Shown: positions 43,998 to 53,946 of the stretch, one piece after another | Layout of the letters: each line of letters starts with the position of its first letter | Numbering within the stretch: position 1 is the first letter of the stretch | Assembly (NCBI RefSeq): GCF_029211325.2 | Contig: NZ_CP135996.1 | Location: 434,001 to 498,000, forward strand | DNA: 64,000 bases | DNA from: Caproicibacterium argilliputei | Lineage (GTDB): Bacteria; Bacillota; Clostridia; Oscillospirales; Acutalibacteraceae | Direction: 5' to 3' | Translations under genes and position numbers: made by a program | The notes under the pieces: generated by a model | The model's database searches: none | What the model was told of the DNA's origin: nothing | Seen by the model: only the letters and a program-made list of their open reading frames with translations

Positions 43998-44181
43998 AAC
44001 GGTGCGACTTTTGAAAATGTGGGGAAAGCGCCGAAAACTTTATTTTATTCTGCAAAGTAAAGCGTACAGGGGGCGCATAGAATACCAAGCAAAATAATTG
44101 AAAGCTTTTTAGCAATCCTCGTGTTTTTTAAAAGCCGAACCTGCAAAAAACAAAAAGTAATTCGGCATTTCTCCAAAAGGG

Positions 44182-44210
44182 TTTACCTGCCCCTGTCCGT
44201 CTGCTATGAT
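44182..44210 (+). promoter_or_regulatory. Promoter of the small proline-rich protein
   Basis: TTTACC and TATGAT separated by 17 bases, 50 bases before the start. Confidence 0.55.
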
Positions 44211-44259
44211 ACTGGCAGAGGAAGCAAACAGAACCCAAAGAAGCAAGGAGGAACCCGCT

Positions 44260-44433
44260 ATGTTTGTTACAAAACCAGACCGTCCGGACAGAGTGAAAGT
44301 CGGAGAGCCGGTGGTACGCCAGGAAATCCGCGTGGTGCCCAGCGCAACCCGCACACCTTTCCCGAGCCTGGTCGGCGGGGCCGACCGCACCGACCGTGTG
44401 GAACCAGTGCCGGAGCGGGAGCGATTTTCCTGA
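44260..44433 (+). CDS. Small proline- and arginine-rich protein of unknown function
   Basis: 57 residues (MFVTKPDRPDR to PERERFS), charged and without a hydrophobic segment; a DRPDR / DRTDR element appears near both ends. AAGGAGG lies 8 bases upstream and promoter and terminator frame it, so it is probably expressed. Not recognised. Confidence 0.55.
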   Translation: MFVTKPDRPDRVKVGEPVVRQEIRVVPSATRTPFPSLVGGADRTDRVEPVPERERFS

Positions 44434-44454
44434 TTCTTTATGAATGACCTATTG

Positions 44455-44493
44455 AAAAAGAACACTGCCAAAAAAGGCGGTGTTCTTTTTTTA
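44455..44493 (+). terminator. Terminator of the small proline-rich protein gene
   Basis: AAGAACACTGCC, loop AAAAAA, GGCGGTGTTCTT with a long T-tract. Confidence 0.9.
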
Positions 44494-44519
44494 TGCAGCC
44501 TGCTTCTTCCTTTAAGACC

Positions 44520-45131
44520 TTGGGGCGTTGCCCCAAACCCTACCGCCCTTGAAAGGGCGGGCGGAACTTTTGCTGAAAGGACTTCGAAGTGTCTGCGTTC
44601 TTTTGACGCAGACTATAAAAGAAGAGAGGAAAGTTTCCGTGAGCTTCAGCACACTGCGTGCAGGCTGAGCCTGCCTTGGGGCGTTGCCCCAAACCTTAGT
44701 CGCTTTCTGAGAAAGCGACGGAAAGCAACGTTTTCGAAGTGTCTGCGTTCTTTTGACGCAGATTATAAAAGAAGAGGGGAAAGTTTCCGTGAGCTTCAGC
44801 ACACTGCGTGCAGGCTGAGCCTGCTTTGGGGCGTTGCCCCAAACCCTACCGCCCTTGAAAGGGCGGGCGGAACTTTTGCTGAAAGGACTTCGAAGTGTCT
44901 GCGTTCTTTTGACGCAGATTATAAAAGAAAAGGGGAAAGTTTCCGTGAGCTTCAGCACACTGCGTGCAGGCTGAGCCTGCCTTGGGGCGTTGCCCCAAAC
45001 CTTAGTCGCTTTCTGAGAAAGCGACGGAAAGCAACGTTTTCGAAGTGTCTGCGTCCTTTTGACGCAGATTATAAAAGAAAAGGGGAAAGTTCCCGTGAGC
45101 TTCAGCACACCGCGTGCAGGCTGAGCCTGCC
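44520..45131. repeat. Tandem hairpin-rich repeats, (A-B) x 2
   Basis: Four units begin with TTGGGGCGTTGCCCCAA at 44520, 44676, 44826 and 44982, so units are 156, 150, 156 and about 150 bases; A and B alternate, giving two 306-base copies. A carries CCGCCCTTGAAAGGGCGG, B carries GTCGCTTTCTGAGAAAGCGAC at the same place: different stems, same hairpin. All end in GCGTGCAGGCTGAGCCTGC. The unit lengths are multiples of 3, leaving long open frames on both strands that have no ribosome site and look accidental. Confidence 0.85.
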
Positions 45132-45146
45132 ACACCGCGTGCAGGC

Positions 45147-46760
45147 TCAGCCTGCCTGCGGGGATTCCCCGTTGCTGAATTCACTGAGATGCAGACCTTT
45201 GTTGTGGTCGATTGCCCAAGAGATGTTCCATTCGCTGACAAACAGAAGCAGGTGGCTGCCCTTTAAGTCCTGAATGCAACGGGTGTCGCTGGTCAGATCC
45301 AAAGTCTTGGGGTCAAGATCTTCGTTTTGAATCCAGCGGATATATTCGTGCGGCAGACTTTCCATGCGGATGTCTACCTTGTATTCATTTTTCAGGCGAT
45401 ACTCCAGAACTTCAAACTGCAGAACACCGACAACACCGACAATGACTTCTTCCATGCTGCCGTTCAGCTCCTGAAAAATTTGAATGGCACCTTCCTGTGC
45501 GATTTGCGTAATGCCCTTGACAAACTGCTTGCGCTTCATGGTGTCTACCGGAGAAACACGGCTGAAATGTTCCGGCGCAAAGGTCGGAATTCCGCCAAAC
45601 GTGAATTTTTTGGCAGGGGAGCACAGCGTGTCGCCAATAGAAAATACACCCGGGTCAAACACGCCGATGATGTCGCCCGCATACGCGTGGTCAATGACTT
45701 CCCGCTGCTCTGCCATGAGTTGCTGCGGCTGCATCAGCTTCATTTTGCGCCCGCCCTGCATATGCATGACTTCCATGCCGCGGTCAAACTCACCGGAGCA
45801 AATACGCATGAATGCCACGCGGTCGCGGTGTGCTTTGTTCATATTCGCCTGAATCTTAAACACAAATGCGGAAAAGTCCGGGTCGGTCGGGTTTACCGTT
45901 CCGGCGGTGGACTCACGCGGCAGCGGCGGTGTGGTCATGCGCAGAAATTCCTGCAGAAACGGTTCCACACCGAAATTGGTCAGCGCGGAGCCGAAAAAGA
46001 CCGGGGAAAGTTTGCCCTGCCGCACGTCTTCCAGTGAAAATTCTTCGCCCGCGCCGTCCAGCAGTTCCACATCGTCCCGCAGAGTTGCGAGTAGGTCATC
46101 GCCAAGCAGACCGGCAAGCTTCGGGTCGGAAAGGTCACTGGCGGATTCTGCTACCTGATGCGCGCCGTTGGCGGTTTCTTCGGCGGTAAAGGTCAGAATT
46201 TTCTTTGCGGCGCGGTCATAAACACCCTGAAAGTCACGGCCGCTGCCGATGGGCCAGTTGACCGCGTAAGTCTTGATGCCCAGCTCTTCTTCAATTTGTT
46301 CGGTCAGGTCATAGGGACTGCGGGCGTCGCGGTCCATTTTGTTGATGAACGTGAAAATCGGAATGTTGCGCAGCGTGCAGACTTTAAACAGCTTGCGGGT
46401 CTGCTTTTCCACGCCCTTGCCGGCGTCAATGACCATCACGGCACTGTCTGCCGCCATCAGCGTGCGGTAAGTGTCCTCTGAAAAGTCCTGATGGCCGGGG
46501 GTGTCCAGAATGTTGATGCAGAAATTGTTGTACGCAAACTGCATGACAGATGAGGTTACAGAAATGCCGCGCTGCTTTTCGATTTCCATCCAATCAGAAA
46601 CGGCATGGCGCATATTTCGCTTGCCCTTGACCATGCCGGCCTGCTGAATGGCGCCTCCGTACAGCAGCAGCTTCTCGGTCAGGGTGGTTTTACCGGCGTC
46701 TGGGTGCGAGATAATCGCAAAGGTGCGGCGCCGCTCGATTTCCTGTTTATAATCCAGCAT
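45147..46760 (-). CDS. prfC: Peptide chain release factor 3
   Basis: 537 residues. A translational GTPase with G1 SHPDAGKTTL (residues 19-28), G3 DTPGH and G4 NKMD, followed by the RF3-specific C-terminal domains. It recycles RF1/RF2 from the ribosome. Its stop lies directly beside the tandem repeats. GGAGGGACC lies before the ATG. Confidence 0.93.
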   Translation of the reverse strand: MLDYKQEIERRRTFAIISHPDAGKTTLTEKLLLYGGAIQQAGMVKGKRNMRHAVSDWMEIEKQRGISVTSSVMQFAYNNFCINILDTPGHQDFSEDTYRTLMAADSAVMVIDAGKGVEKQTRKLFKVCTLRNIPIFTFINKMDRDARSPYDLTEQIEEELGIKTYAVNWPIGSGRDFQGVYDRAAKKILTFTAEETANGAHQVAESASDLSDPKLAGLLGDDLLATLRDDVELLDGAGEEFSLEDVRQGKLSPVFFGSALTNFGVEPFLQEFLRMTTPPLPRESTAGTVNPTDPDFSAFVFKIQANMNKAHRDRVAFMRICSGEFDRGMEVMHMQGGRKMKLMQPQQLMAEQREVIDHAYAGDIIGVFDPGVFSIGDTLCSPAKKFTFGGIPTFAPEHFSRVSPVDTMKRKQFVKGITQIAQEGAIQIFQELNGSMEEVIVGVVGVLQFEVLEYRLKNEYKVDIRMESLPHEYIRWIQNEDLDPKTLDLTSDTRCIQDLKGSHLLLFVSEWNISWAIDHNKGLHLSEFSNGESPQAG

Positions 46761-46895
46761 AAATGAGGGTCCCTCCGAATGATTGTAATACTTGTATGCG
46801 CGAAATGAATCTGTTTTACACAGGGGCCCCTCCTAAACTTTCAAATTTTCCGTACCTTATAGTTTATCAAAAAACAGCGCTTCCTGCAAATGTTT

Positions 46896-46924
46896 TTTAG
46901 AAGTTTGAGGAATTGTGCTATAAT
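46896..46924 (+). promoter_or_regulatory. Promoter of the GNAT gene
   Basis: TTTAGA and TATAAT separated by 17 bases. Confidence 0.55.
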
Positions 46925-46961
46925 CAAAGAAATCTCATAAAAAGCAGGGAGCGGAAAGCAA

Positions 46962-47699
46962 ATGAATCCGACAGAAAAGGCGACTTCCCGTCTGAAGCAG
47001 GAACCACTGCACTATATCAGCATCTTGGAGCCGCTGCGCAGGGGGACGGCGCAACTCCTTTACGCGGGTGAGGACGGCGTGCAGATTCGTCTGGGTCAGA
47101 CAGTGTTGCAAAGCGCGGTTTCGCCGCAGGCTGCAGAGCGCCTGCTGAACCGTCTGCCACAGGTTCCACAGATGTTTGTTGCGCATGAAGATTACGAAAA
47201 GGAACTTTTCGAGCGGCTTTGCGGCGGGCGGGACGCATTTGAGCCGGGAATGTGCAATCCCTGCCGAACGGCGGTTTATACGGACAGCGAGCCGCTGCCC
47301 GTTTCAGAAACGTTTGATATCCGCAGGCTGGGTTCGGCGTATGCCGAAGCGGTCGCGAAGCAGTACCACCTGTTTGATGATTTGGCATATATTCAGGAAC
47401 GGATTGCGGCGGGCGTCTTTTACGGCGCCTTTCTCGGCGGGGAGCTGACTGGATTTATTGGCGAGCACAGCGAAGGCGCCATGGGAATGCTGGAGGTGCT
47501 TCCAAAATTCCGGCGCATGGGAGTGGCCTCTGCGCTGGAGGCGGATGCGGTTAACCGGAACCTTGCGGCAGGGCACACCGCTTTCTGCGATGTCATCCTC
47601 GGCAATGAGGCTTCTTTTGCGCTGCAGCGCACTTTGGGGCTTTCTGTTGCCGCGCGGCCGCATTACTGGCTGGCTGCGCCGGAGCGTGCGGAAAATTGA
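46962..47699 (+). CDS. GNAT family N-acetyltransferase
   Basis: 245 residues. The last 110 residues form the acetyltransferase fold: the acetyl-CoA loop is VLPKFRRMGVASALEA (R-x-M-G-V-A form). The N-terminal half is a second, degenerate domain typical of two-domain GNAT proteins. Substrate unknown. Its stop overlaps the promoter of the Fur-family gene. Confidence 0.8.
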   Translation: MNPTEKATSRLKQEPLHYISILEPLRRGTAQLLYAGEDGVQIRLGQTVLQSAVSPQAAERLLNRLPQVPQMFVAHEDYEKELFERLCGGRDAFEPGMCNPCRTAVYTDSEPLPVSETFDIRRLGSAYAEAVAKQYHLFDDLAYIQERIAAGVFYGAFLGGELTGFIGEHSEGAMGMLEVLPKFRRMGVASALEADAVNRNLAAGHTAFCDVILGNEASFALQRTLGLSVAARPHYWLAAPERAEN

Positions 47700-47724
47700 C
47701 TTTTGCCCCGCAAAATTCTATAAT
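47696..47724 (+). promoter_or_regulatory. Promoter of the Fur-family operon
   Basis: TTGACT and TATAAT separated by 17 bases; the -35 overlaps the stop codon of the GNAT gene. Confidence 0.8.
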
Positions 47725-47760
47725 GAATGCAAATGGATAGCAAGTACAGGGGGTGTGTGT

Positions 47761-48192
47761 ATGCCGGACGAAACTTTAAAAGCCAAAGAACTGAAAACCA
47801 CCCGCCGCCGCGAGGCAATTCTGGAGGTGCTTCGCACAGCACAGAAGCCAATGACGGCGGAGGCGGTCTACATGGCGGTTCTGCCGGTCATGCATATGAG
47901 CGTTTCCACGGCGTACCGCACGCTGGCAACGCTGACGGAAAAGGAAATTCTGTCAAAGGAGTTGGGGCAGGACGGCAAGGCGTACTTTCAGCTGAACGAC
48001 CACCGCCACTGCCACTTCCTGCGCTGTACCGGCTGCGGCGAGATTATCCCGCTGGACGGCTGTCCAGTTGAAAAGCTGGAGAAAGAATGGGCGGCAAAAA
48101 CCGGGTATCAAATCACCGGACACAGCCTGGAACTTTCCGGACTGTGCCCGAAGTGCGCCGCAAAGAGGAGTGGGAAACCGCATGAAAAATGA
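47761..48192 (+). CDS. Fur family metalloregulator
   Basis: 143 residues. The winged helix contains TTRRREAILEVLR and SVSTAYRTLATLTE. HRHCHFLRCTGCG and later LCPKC supply the structural zinc site (two CxxC) and the sensing His cluster. Whether it is Fur, Zur or PerR cannot be settled; the HCHF pattern suits Zur or Fur. Overlaps tcdA by 11 bases. Confidence 0.87.
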   Translation: MPDETLKAKELKTTRRREAILEVLRTAQKPMTAEAVYMAVLPVMHMSVSTAYRTLATLTEKEILSKELGQDGKAYFQLNDHRHCHFLRCTGCGEIIPLDGCPVEKLEKEWAAKTGYQITGHSLELSGLCPKCAAKRSGKPHEK

Positions 48193-48913
48193 ATGGGCAA
48201 GGACGGAACTGCTGCTGGGCGGACAGGCACTGGAGGAGCTGCAAGCGTCTTCCGTGCTGCTGTTTGGCGTGGGTGGCGTGGGCGGCTTTGCCGCGGAGGC
48301 GCTTTGCCGCTGCGGCATCGGTTCCTTTACGCTGGTGGATAAAGACACCGTCAGCCTGTCGAACCTGAACCGGCAGATTATCGCTCTGCACAGTACCATC
48401 GGGCAGTACAAAACCGATGTGATGCGCGCGCGGATGCTGGACATTAACCCCCGTGTGCAGGTGGAAAGCTGTCGCCTGTTTTACACAGCGGAAAATGCGG
48501 AGCAGTTTGACTTTGCACACTACAATTATGTGATTGATGCGGTCGATACAGTCAGCACCAAGCTGCTGATTGCGCAGCGCGCGTATGAGGCGCGCGTGCC
48601 GGTCATCAGCGCGATGGGTGCCGCGAATAAGCTGGACCCCACGCGCTTCTGCGTGAAAGATATTTTCCAAACGCAGATGGACCCGCTGGCGCGCGTGATG
48701 CGCCGGGAATTGCGCAGGCGGGGCGTGCCGAAGCTCAAGGTGGTCTGCAGTGAGGAGCCGGCGCAGGTTCCGCGGCCAAGTGAAGAGCCGCCAGCCCCCG
48801 GCAAGCGCACCACGCCGGGCAGCGTGAGCTTTGTACCCAGCGTGGCGGGGCTGATTCTGGCGGGCGCGGTCATCAGGGAGCTTACCGGTCTTTCTACAGG
48901 AGCACAGATATGA
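48182..48913 (+). CDS. tcdA: tRNA threonylcarbamoyladenosine dehydratase
   Basis: 243 residues of the E1-like ThiF/MoeB fold: FGVGGVGGFAAEAL nucleotide motif, SNLNRQ and the D in DAVDT. TcdA cyclises t6A37 in tRNA using ATP. The C-terminal membrane-associated hydrophobic stretch (SVAGLILAGAVIREL) is typical. Starts inside the end of the Fur-family gene and its end overlaps the next gene (ATGA). Confidence 0.9.
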   Translation: MKNEWARTELLLGGQALEELQASSVLLFGVGGVGGFAAEALCRCGIGSFTLVDKDTVSLSNLNRQIIALHSTIGQYKTDVMRARMLDINPRVQVESCRLFYTAENAEQFDFAHYNYVIDAVDTVSTKLLIAQRAYEARVPVISAMGAANKLDPTRFCVKDIFQTQMDPLARVMRRELRRRGVPKLKVVCSEEPAQVPRPSEEPPAPGKRTTPGSVSFVPSVAGLILAGAVIRELTGLSTGAQI

Positions 48914-49542
48914 TAAAAGCGGTTATTTTCGATATGGACGGCACCATTTTTGACACAGAGCGGATTTACCATGATGCCTGGATGGCAGCCGGTGTGCCGG
49001 AAGAATTGTACTGGCAGATGATTGGCCGCGGCCACGCGGAAATCCAGGAAATGTTCCGGCAGCATATGGATGTGCCGCCACAAGTGCTGTATGAGCGCTG
49101 TGATGCGGAAACAAAGCGGCTGCTGGCGCCGGGGGTACCGAAAAAGCCCGGTCTGGATGCTTTGCTGCAGCACCTGCGCCAGCAGGACTACCGCATGGCG
49201 CTTGCCACGTCTTCGCTGACCGAAAATGCTGGGGAAAAGCTGCGCCGCGCGGAAGTGACGGACTTTTTTGACGTGGTCATCGGCGGGGACCAAGTGGAAC
49301 ATGGCAAGCCCGCGCCGGACATTTACCGGAAAGCCGCCGATGCAGTGCACTGCGCACCGGCGGAATGCATGGTGCTGGAGGACAGCTTTAACGGGGTGCG
49401 CGGCGGGCACGCGGCGGGGATGTACACGGTGATGATTCCCGACCTGCTGCAGCCGGACGCGGAAATCCGCGTGCTGGCGGATGCAGTACTGCCCTCTTTG
49501 GCAGAAGTTGCGCCGCTGCTTCTGCGGTTGGCAAATGCTTGA
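48910..49542 (+). CDS. HAD phosphatase, beta-phosphoglucomutase-like
   Basis: 210 residues: motif I FDMDGTIFDTE, motif II ATSS, Lys in HGKPAPDIY, and motif IV LEDSFNGV. The cap domain is the helical type of PGMB/YcjU/HxpB phosphatases. Either sugar-phosphate mutase or phosphatase. Third gene of the Fur-tcdA cluster by ATGA overlap. Confidence 0.87.
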   Translation: MIKAVIFDMDGTIFDTERIYHDAWMAAGVPEELYWQMIGRGHAEIQEMFRQHMDVPPQVLYERCDAETKRLLAPGVPKKPGLDALLQHLRQQDYRMALATSSLTENAGEKLRRAEVTDFFDVVIGGDQVEHGKPAPDIYRKAADAVHCAPAECMVLEDSFNGVRGGHAAGMYTVMIPDLLQPDAEIRVLADAVLPSLAEVAPLLLRLANA

Positions 49543-49567
49543 CATTCCACTGCGGCGCGCTTATAAT
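49539..49567 (+). promoter_or_regulatory. Consensus promoter of the valS T-box transcript
   Basis: TTGACA and TATAAT, exact consensus with 17-base spacing; it overlaps the stop of the HAD gene. Confidence 0.85.
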
Positions 49568-49589
49568 GCAACTATATCGATAACAGCAG

Positions 49590-49830
49590 CGATGGGGAAA
49601 AAGACACCGGCACATAGCTGCAGAGAGCAGGCGGAACGGTGAAAGCCTGTGCGTGTGCCGGTGCGGATAAGTCACCCCGGAGCCGGCAGCCTGAACGCAG
49701 AGTAAGGCTGCCCGTTTGCCGGCGTTAACGGAACAAGCGGGCCTTCGGGTCAATGCGGGTGGTACCGCGGAATGGGTTTGTACATTTCGCCCCGGACAGG
49801 AGTTTTTTACTTCTGCCCGGGGCTTTTTTA
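49590..49830 (+). promoter_or_regulatory. T-box leader (valine) controlling valS
   Basis: Stem I is visible: GGGG, purine-rich bulge, CACCGGCACA pairs with TGTGCCGGTG, then CGGATAAGTCA, CCCC. The specifier-loop triplet is GTC (49671-49673), a Val codon. The conserved T-box sequence TGGTACCGCG lies at 49760-49769, and a terminator GCCCCGG / CCGGGGC with T-tract ends near 49829. Uncharged tRNA-Val would stabilise the antiterminator. Confidence 0.93.
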
Positions 49831-49851
49831 ATTTTGAAGGAGGAAAACGGA

Positions 49852-52476
49852 ATGAGCAAGGAACTTGCAAAAACCTACAACCCCGGCGAAGTGGAAGACC
49901 GGATTTATGATTTCTGGCTGAAGGGCGGTTACTTCCACGCGGAGCCGGACCCGAAAAAGGAACCGTACACCATTGTGATGCCGCCGCCGAACATTACGGG
50001 GCAGCTGCACATGGGGCACGCCATGGATAACACTCTGCAGGATATTTTGATTCGCTGGCGGCGGATGCAGGGGCGCGACACGCTTTGGGTGCCGGGCACC
50101 GACCACGCCTCCATTGCAACGGAAGCAAAAATTGTGGAGGCTATGCGCAAAGAGGGCATTACCAAGGAGCAGATTGGCCGCGAGGAATTTTTGAAGCGTG
50201 CGTGGGCGTGGAAAGAAAAGTTTGGCGGACGCATTGAGCAGCAGCTGCGCAAGCTGGGCGTTTCTTGTGACTGGGACCGCAAGCGCTTCACCATGGATGA
50301 GGGCTGCAGCAAAGCGGTTCGGGAAGTTTTTGTGCGCTTGTATGAAAAGGACTTGATTTATCGTGGCGAGCGCATCATCAACTGGTGCCCCCACTGCAAA
50401 ACCACGATTTCCGACGCGGAAGTGGAGTTTGTGGAGAAGGACGGCTCTTTCTGGCATTTGCGTTATCCGTTTAAAGACGGCAGCGGCTACCTGGAGCTTG
50501 CCACGACCCGTCCGGAAACCATGCTGGGCGATACCGCCGTGGCGGTGCACCCGGACGATGAACGCTATAAAGACATCGTTGGCAAAACTTTGATTTTGCC
50601 GCTGGTCGGGCGCGAGATTCCGGTGGTTGCGGATGCGTATGTGGAGCAGGACTTCGGCACCGGCGTTGTGAAAATTACGCCCGCGCATGACCCGAACGAC
50701 TTTGAAGTCGGCCGCCGCCATAACCTGCCGGTCATCAATGTGATGAACGAGGACGGTTCCATCAATGAAAATGGCGGCAAGTACGCCGGTCTGTCCGGCT
50801 TGGAAGCAAGAAAGCAGATTGTGCAGGAGCTGGACGAGCAGGGCTTCTTGGTGCGTGTCGAGCCGATTCAGCACAATGTTGGCACGTGCTACCGCTGCCA
50901 CAGCACGATTGAACCGCGTGTTTCCAAGCAGTGGTTTGTCAAAATGGAGCCGCTGGCAAAGCCGGCGATTGCCGCCGTGCGGGAAAAGAAAGTCCGCCTG
51001 ATTCCGGAACGTATGGACAAGATTTATTTCAACTGGATGGAAAACATCAAGGACTGGTGCATCTCCCGGCAGCTCTGGTGGGGTCACCGGATTCCCGCGT
51101 GGTATTGCGAGGACTGCGGGGAGATGACTGTTGCCCGTACCGCGCCGGACACCTGCCCCAAGTGCGGCGGCGCCCACCTGCACCAAGACCCGGACACGCT
51201 GGACACTTGGTTCAGCTCTGCGCTGTGGCCATTCAGTACCTTGGGCTGGCCCGAAAAAACCGCGGAGCTGGCGCATTACTATCCGACTAACACACTGGTC
51301 ACCGGCTACGACATCATCTTCTTTTGGGTGGCGCGCATGATTTTCTCCGGCATTGAGCAGATGGGCGAGGTTCCGTTTGACACGGTGCTGTTCCATGGCT
51401 TGATTCGGGACAGCCAGGGCCGCAAGATGAGCAAGTCCCTGGGCAACGGCATTGACCCGCTGGAGGTGGTTGACAGCTACGGCGCGGATGCATTGCGCTT
51501 TACACTGATTACGGGCATCAGCCCCGGAAACGACACGCGCTACTCGGAAGAGCGCGTGCAGGCAAGCCGGAACTTTGCCAATAAGATTTGGAACGCTTCG
51601 CGCTTTATTTTGATGAACATCGAGGGCAAAGCGGTGCCGGACGCCCTGCCGCAGGCGCTTTCTATGGAGGATAAGTGGATTCTGCACGCCTTTAACCGGC
51701 TTGCCGGAGAGATTAACGACAATCTGGAAAAATTTGAATTTGGCATCGCCGCGCAGAAGCTGCACGATTTCCTGTGGGAGCAGTTCTGCGACTGGTACAT
51801 TGAAATTGCCAAGATTCGTCTGAACGGCAGCGATGAAGAAGCGGCGCAGCAGGTGCGCCAGGTACTGGTGTGGGTGATGAACCGCACGCTGGCGCTGCTG
51901 CACCCCTTCATGCCGTACATCACGGAGGAAATCTGGCAGACGCTGCCGCATACCGGCGAAGCGCTGATGGTTGCGCTGTACCCGCAGTACGACACGTCGC
52001 TGACCTTTGTGCAGGATGCGGAAAAGATGGAGGCCATCATGGCGGCGGTGCGCGGCGTGCGCAACCGCCGTGCGGAAATGAACGTGGAGCCGTCCCGCAA
52101 GACGAAGCTGTACATTGCTTCGGACAAAGCGGATACCTTCCGCGCAGGGGAAGAAATCTTCAAGCGGCTTGCGTATGCAACCGGCATTGAAACAGCGGCT
52201 GCCTTTGACCTTTCGGGTGCGGTGACCATTGTGACGCCGGATGCGAAGATTTTCATCCAGATGGATGAACTGGTCGACAAGGAAGCCGAGCGCAAGCGGC
52301 TGACCAAAGAATTGGAAACCGCGCAGAAGGGCTACCAAAACGCGCAGGCGAAGCTGCAGAATGAAAAATTCATGAGCAAAGCGCCCGAAAAAGTCGTTGC
52401 GGGCGTGCGTGCCAATGCGGAAAAGCTGAAAGCACACATCGAACTGATTGCATCCAGCCTGGACGCACTGAAATGA
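49852..52476 (+). CDS. valS: Valyl-tRNA synthetase
   Basis: 874 residues, class I enzyme. HIGH appears as HMGHA in [14 protein letters not shown] and KMSKS in [11 protein letters not shown]; the editing domain (about 190-340), a zinc-type Cys set (WCPHCK, CYRCH, CEDCG and CPKCG) and the C-terminal coiled coil ([13 protein letters not shown]) are all present. ATG 49852 follows GAAGGAGG. Controlled by the T-box leader; its stop overlaps folC (ATGA). Confidence 0.95.
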   Translation: MSKELAKTYNPGEVEDRIYDFWLKGGYFHAEPDPKKEPYTIVMPPPNITGQLHMGHAMDNTLQDILIRWRRMQGRDTLWVPGTDHASIATEAKIVEAMRKEGITKEQIGREEFLKRAWAWKEKFGGRIEQQLRKLGVSCDWDRKRFTMDEGCSKAVREVFVRLYEKDLIYRGERIINWCPHCKTTISDAEVEFVEKDGSFWHLRYPFKDGSGYLELATTRPETMLGDTAVAVHPDDERYKDIVGKTLILPLVGREIPVVADAYVEQDFGTGVVKITPAHDPNDFEVGRRHNLPVINVMNEDGSINENGGKYAGLSGLEARKQIVQELDEQGFLVRVEPIQHNVGTCYRCHSTIEPRVSKQWFVKMEPLAKPAIAAVREKKVRLIPERMDKIYFNWMENIKDWCISRQLWWGHRIPAWYCEDCGEMTVARTAPDTCPKCGGAHLHQDPDTLDTWFSSALWPFSTLGWPEKTAELAHYYPTNTLVTGYDIIFFWVARMIFSGIEQMGEVPFDTVLFHGLIRDSQGRKMSKSLGNGIDPLEVVDSYGADALRFTLITGISPGNDTRYSEERVQASRNFANKIWNASRFILMNIEGKAVPDALPQALSMEDKWILHAFNRLAGEINDNLEKFEFGIAAQKLHDFLWEQFCDWYIEIAKIRLNGSDEEAAQQVRQVLVWVMNRTLALLHPFMPYITEEIWQTLPHTGEALMVALYPQYDTSLTFVQDAEKMEAIMAAVRGVRNRRAEMNVEPSRKTKLYIASDKADTFRAGEEIFKRLAYATGIETAAAFDLSGAVTIVTPDAKIFIQMDELVDKEAERKRLTKELETAQKGYQNAQAKLQNEKFMSKAPEKVVAGVRANAEKLKAHIELIASSLDALK

Positions 52477-53771
52477 CGTACGAGGAAACGCTTGCAAAGA
52501 TTTTTGCGCTGCACCGCTTTCAAAAGGTGCCGGGTCTTGCACATCTGCGCAGCCTGCTGCACATTCTGGGCGACCCGCAGGAGCGGCTTTCCTTTGTGCA
52601 CGTTGCCGGAACAAACGGCAAGGGTTCCACCAGTACAATGATTGCGTCCATGCTGCGCAAATCCGGGTACCGAACCGGTCTGTTTGTTTCACCGTTTGTT
52701 ACGGATTTCTGTGAACGCATACAGCTTAACAACCGCCCGATTTCCCACAGGAATCTTGCCCAGGCGGCAGAGGAAGTTTTTCCGCCGCTGCTGAAACTGG
52801 AACAGAGCGGGCAGGAAATTTCCGAGTTTGAAGCGATTACCGCACTGGCACTGTATTGGTTTGCACAGCAGGCCTGCGAGGTGGTTGTGCTGGAGGTCGG
52901 TCTTGGCGGCCGGCTGGATGCCACCAATGTCATCCGCGCGCCGCTCTGCGCGGTGCTGACGCATATTTCCTATGACCATACGGAGATTCTGGGAAATACG
53001 CTGACGCAGATTGCCACGGAGAAATGCGGGATTCTCAAGGAGGGCTGCGAGGTGGTTACAGCCGCCGGACAGGATTCGGAGGCGCTGGCGGTGATTCGCC
53101 GCACGGCGCAGGAGAGGCACTGCCGCCTGACGGAAACCGACCCCGCGCTGCTGCAGGTGGCGCAAGAAACGCTTACCGGAACGCGGATGCTGTACGGCAC
53201 AGAACTGCTGGAGATGAGCCTGCTGGGGGCGTATCAGGTGACTAACGCCGCGGCTGCACTGACCTGCGCGCAGGTGCTGCGTACTCGAAAAGGGCTGTGC
53301 CGCATGACCAAGGCATCTGTCGCCGCCGGACTTGCCGCCGCGCGGATGCCTGCCCGCTTTGAGGTGGTCAGCCGCCGCCCGCTTGTGGTGATTGACGGCG
53401 CGCACAACCCGGACGGCGCGCGGGCACTTGCGGAAAGTCTGCGCCGCTATCTGCCTGGAAAGCATCTGGTGGCGCTGACCGGTATGTGCGCGGACAAAGA
53501 CACGGCACACTTTGTGCAGACGCTGGCGCCGCTGTTCGCGCAGGCGGTCACACTGTCGATTCAAAATCCCCGCACCCTGCAGGCAGAGGCGCTGGCGGCG
53601 CTTTGGCGGCGGGCCGGTGTGGAAACACATACCGGCAGCTATGCGGCGCAGGCACTGGCGTATGCGGTGCAGCTTGCGGGGGCGGACGGCGCCGTGGTGG
53701 TCTGCGGCTCCCTGTACTTTGCCGGGGAGCTGCGCCCGATTGCACTGGAAATGCTGCCGCTGCTTCGGTAA
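52473..53771 (+). CDS. folC: Folylpolyglutamate synthase / dihydrofolate synthase
   Basis: 432 residues, Mur-ligase fold: P-loop GTNGKGST (about 44-51), the folate-loop region [15 protein letters not shown]-x-x-D in [12 protein letters not shown] and [11 protein letters not shown]. It adds glutamate to folate. Coupled to valS by ATGA overlap and so partly under T-box control. Confidence 0.93.
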   Translation: MTYEETLAKIFALHRFQKVPGLAHLRSLLHILGDPQERLSFVHVAGTNGKGSTSTMIASMLRKSGYRTGLFVSPFVTDFCERIQLNNRPISHRNLAQAAEEVFPPLLKLEQSGQEISEFEAITALALYWFAQQACEVVVLEVGLGGRLDATNVIRAPLCAVLTHISYDHTEILGNTLTQIATEKCGILKEGCEVVTAAGQDSEALAVIRRTAQERHCRLTETDPALLQVAQETLTGTRMLYGTELLEMSLLGAYQVTNAAAALTCAQVLRTRKGLCRMTKASVAAGLAAARMPARFEVVSRRPLVVIDGAHNPDGARALAESLRRYLPGKHLVALTGMCADKDTAHFVQTLAPLFAQAVTLSIQNPRTLQAEALAALWRRAGVETHTGSYAAQALAYAVQLAGADGAVVVCGSLYFAGELRPIALEMLPLLR

Positions 53772-53794
53772 GACGGCTTAAAAATGAAACGATG

Positions 53795-53834
53795 AAACCG
53801 GCACCCTGCTTTGCGGCGGGGTGCCGGTTTTTTT
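53795..53834 (+). terminator. Terminator of the valS-folC operon
   Basis: AACCGGCACCC and GGGTGCCGGTT with seven T. Confidence 0.9.
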
Positions 53835-53861
53835 GCTGTCCGGAAAAAATAGAAAAAAGAC

Positions 53862-53890
53862 TTGACAAGCCATCTGTATGAATGTATTAT
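53862..53890 (+). promoter_or_regulatory. Promoter of the two-gene ABC exporter
   Basis: TTGACA and TATTAT separated by 17 bases. Confidence 0.75.
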
Positions 53891-53946
53891 TGTATTACGC
53901 ACTTAGTACAGTAGAACAATTAAACAGGAAACGTGAGGAGAGAAGC

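Noticed and set aside
44440..45273. Open frame of 277 codons across the tandem repeats, and one of 207 codons on the other strand
   Set aside because: Repeat lengths are multiples of three, which keeps frames open by chance; no ribosome site, hairpins throughout.
49828..52692. A 954-codon open frame antisense to valS
   Set aside because: It is the mirror of a GC-rich real gene; composition follows valS codon positions and there is no ribosome site.
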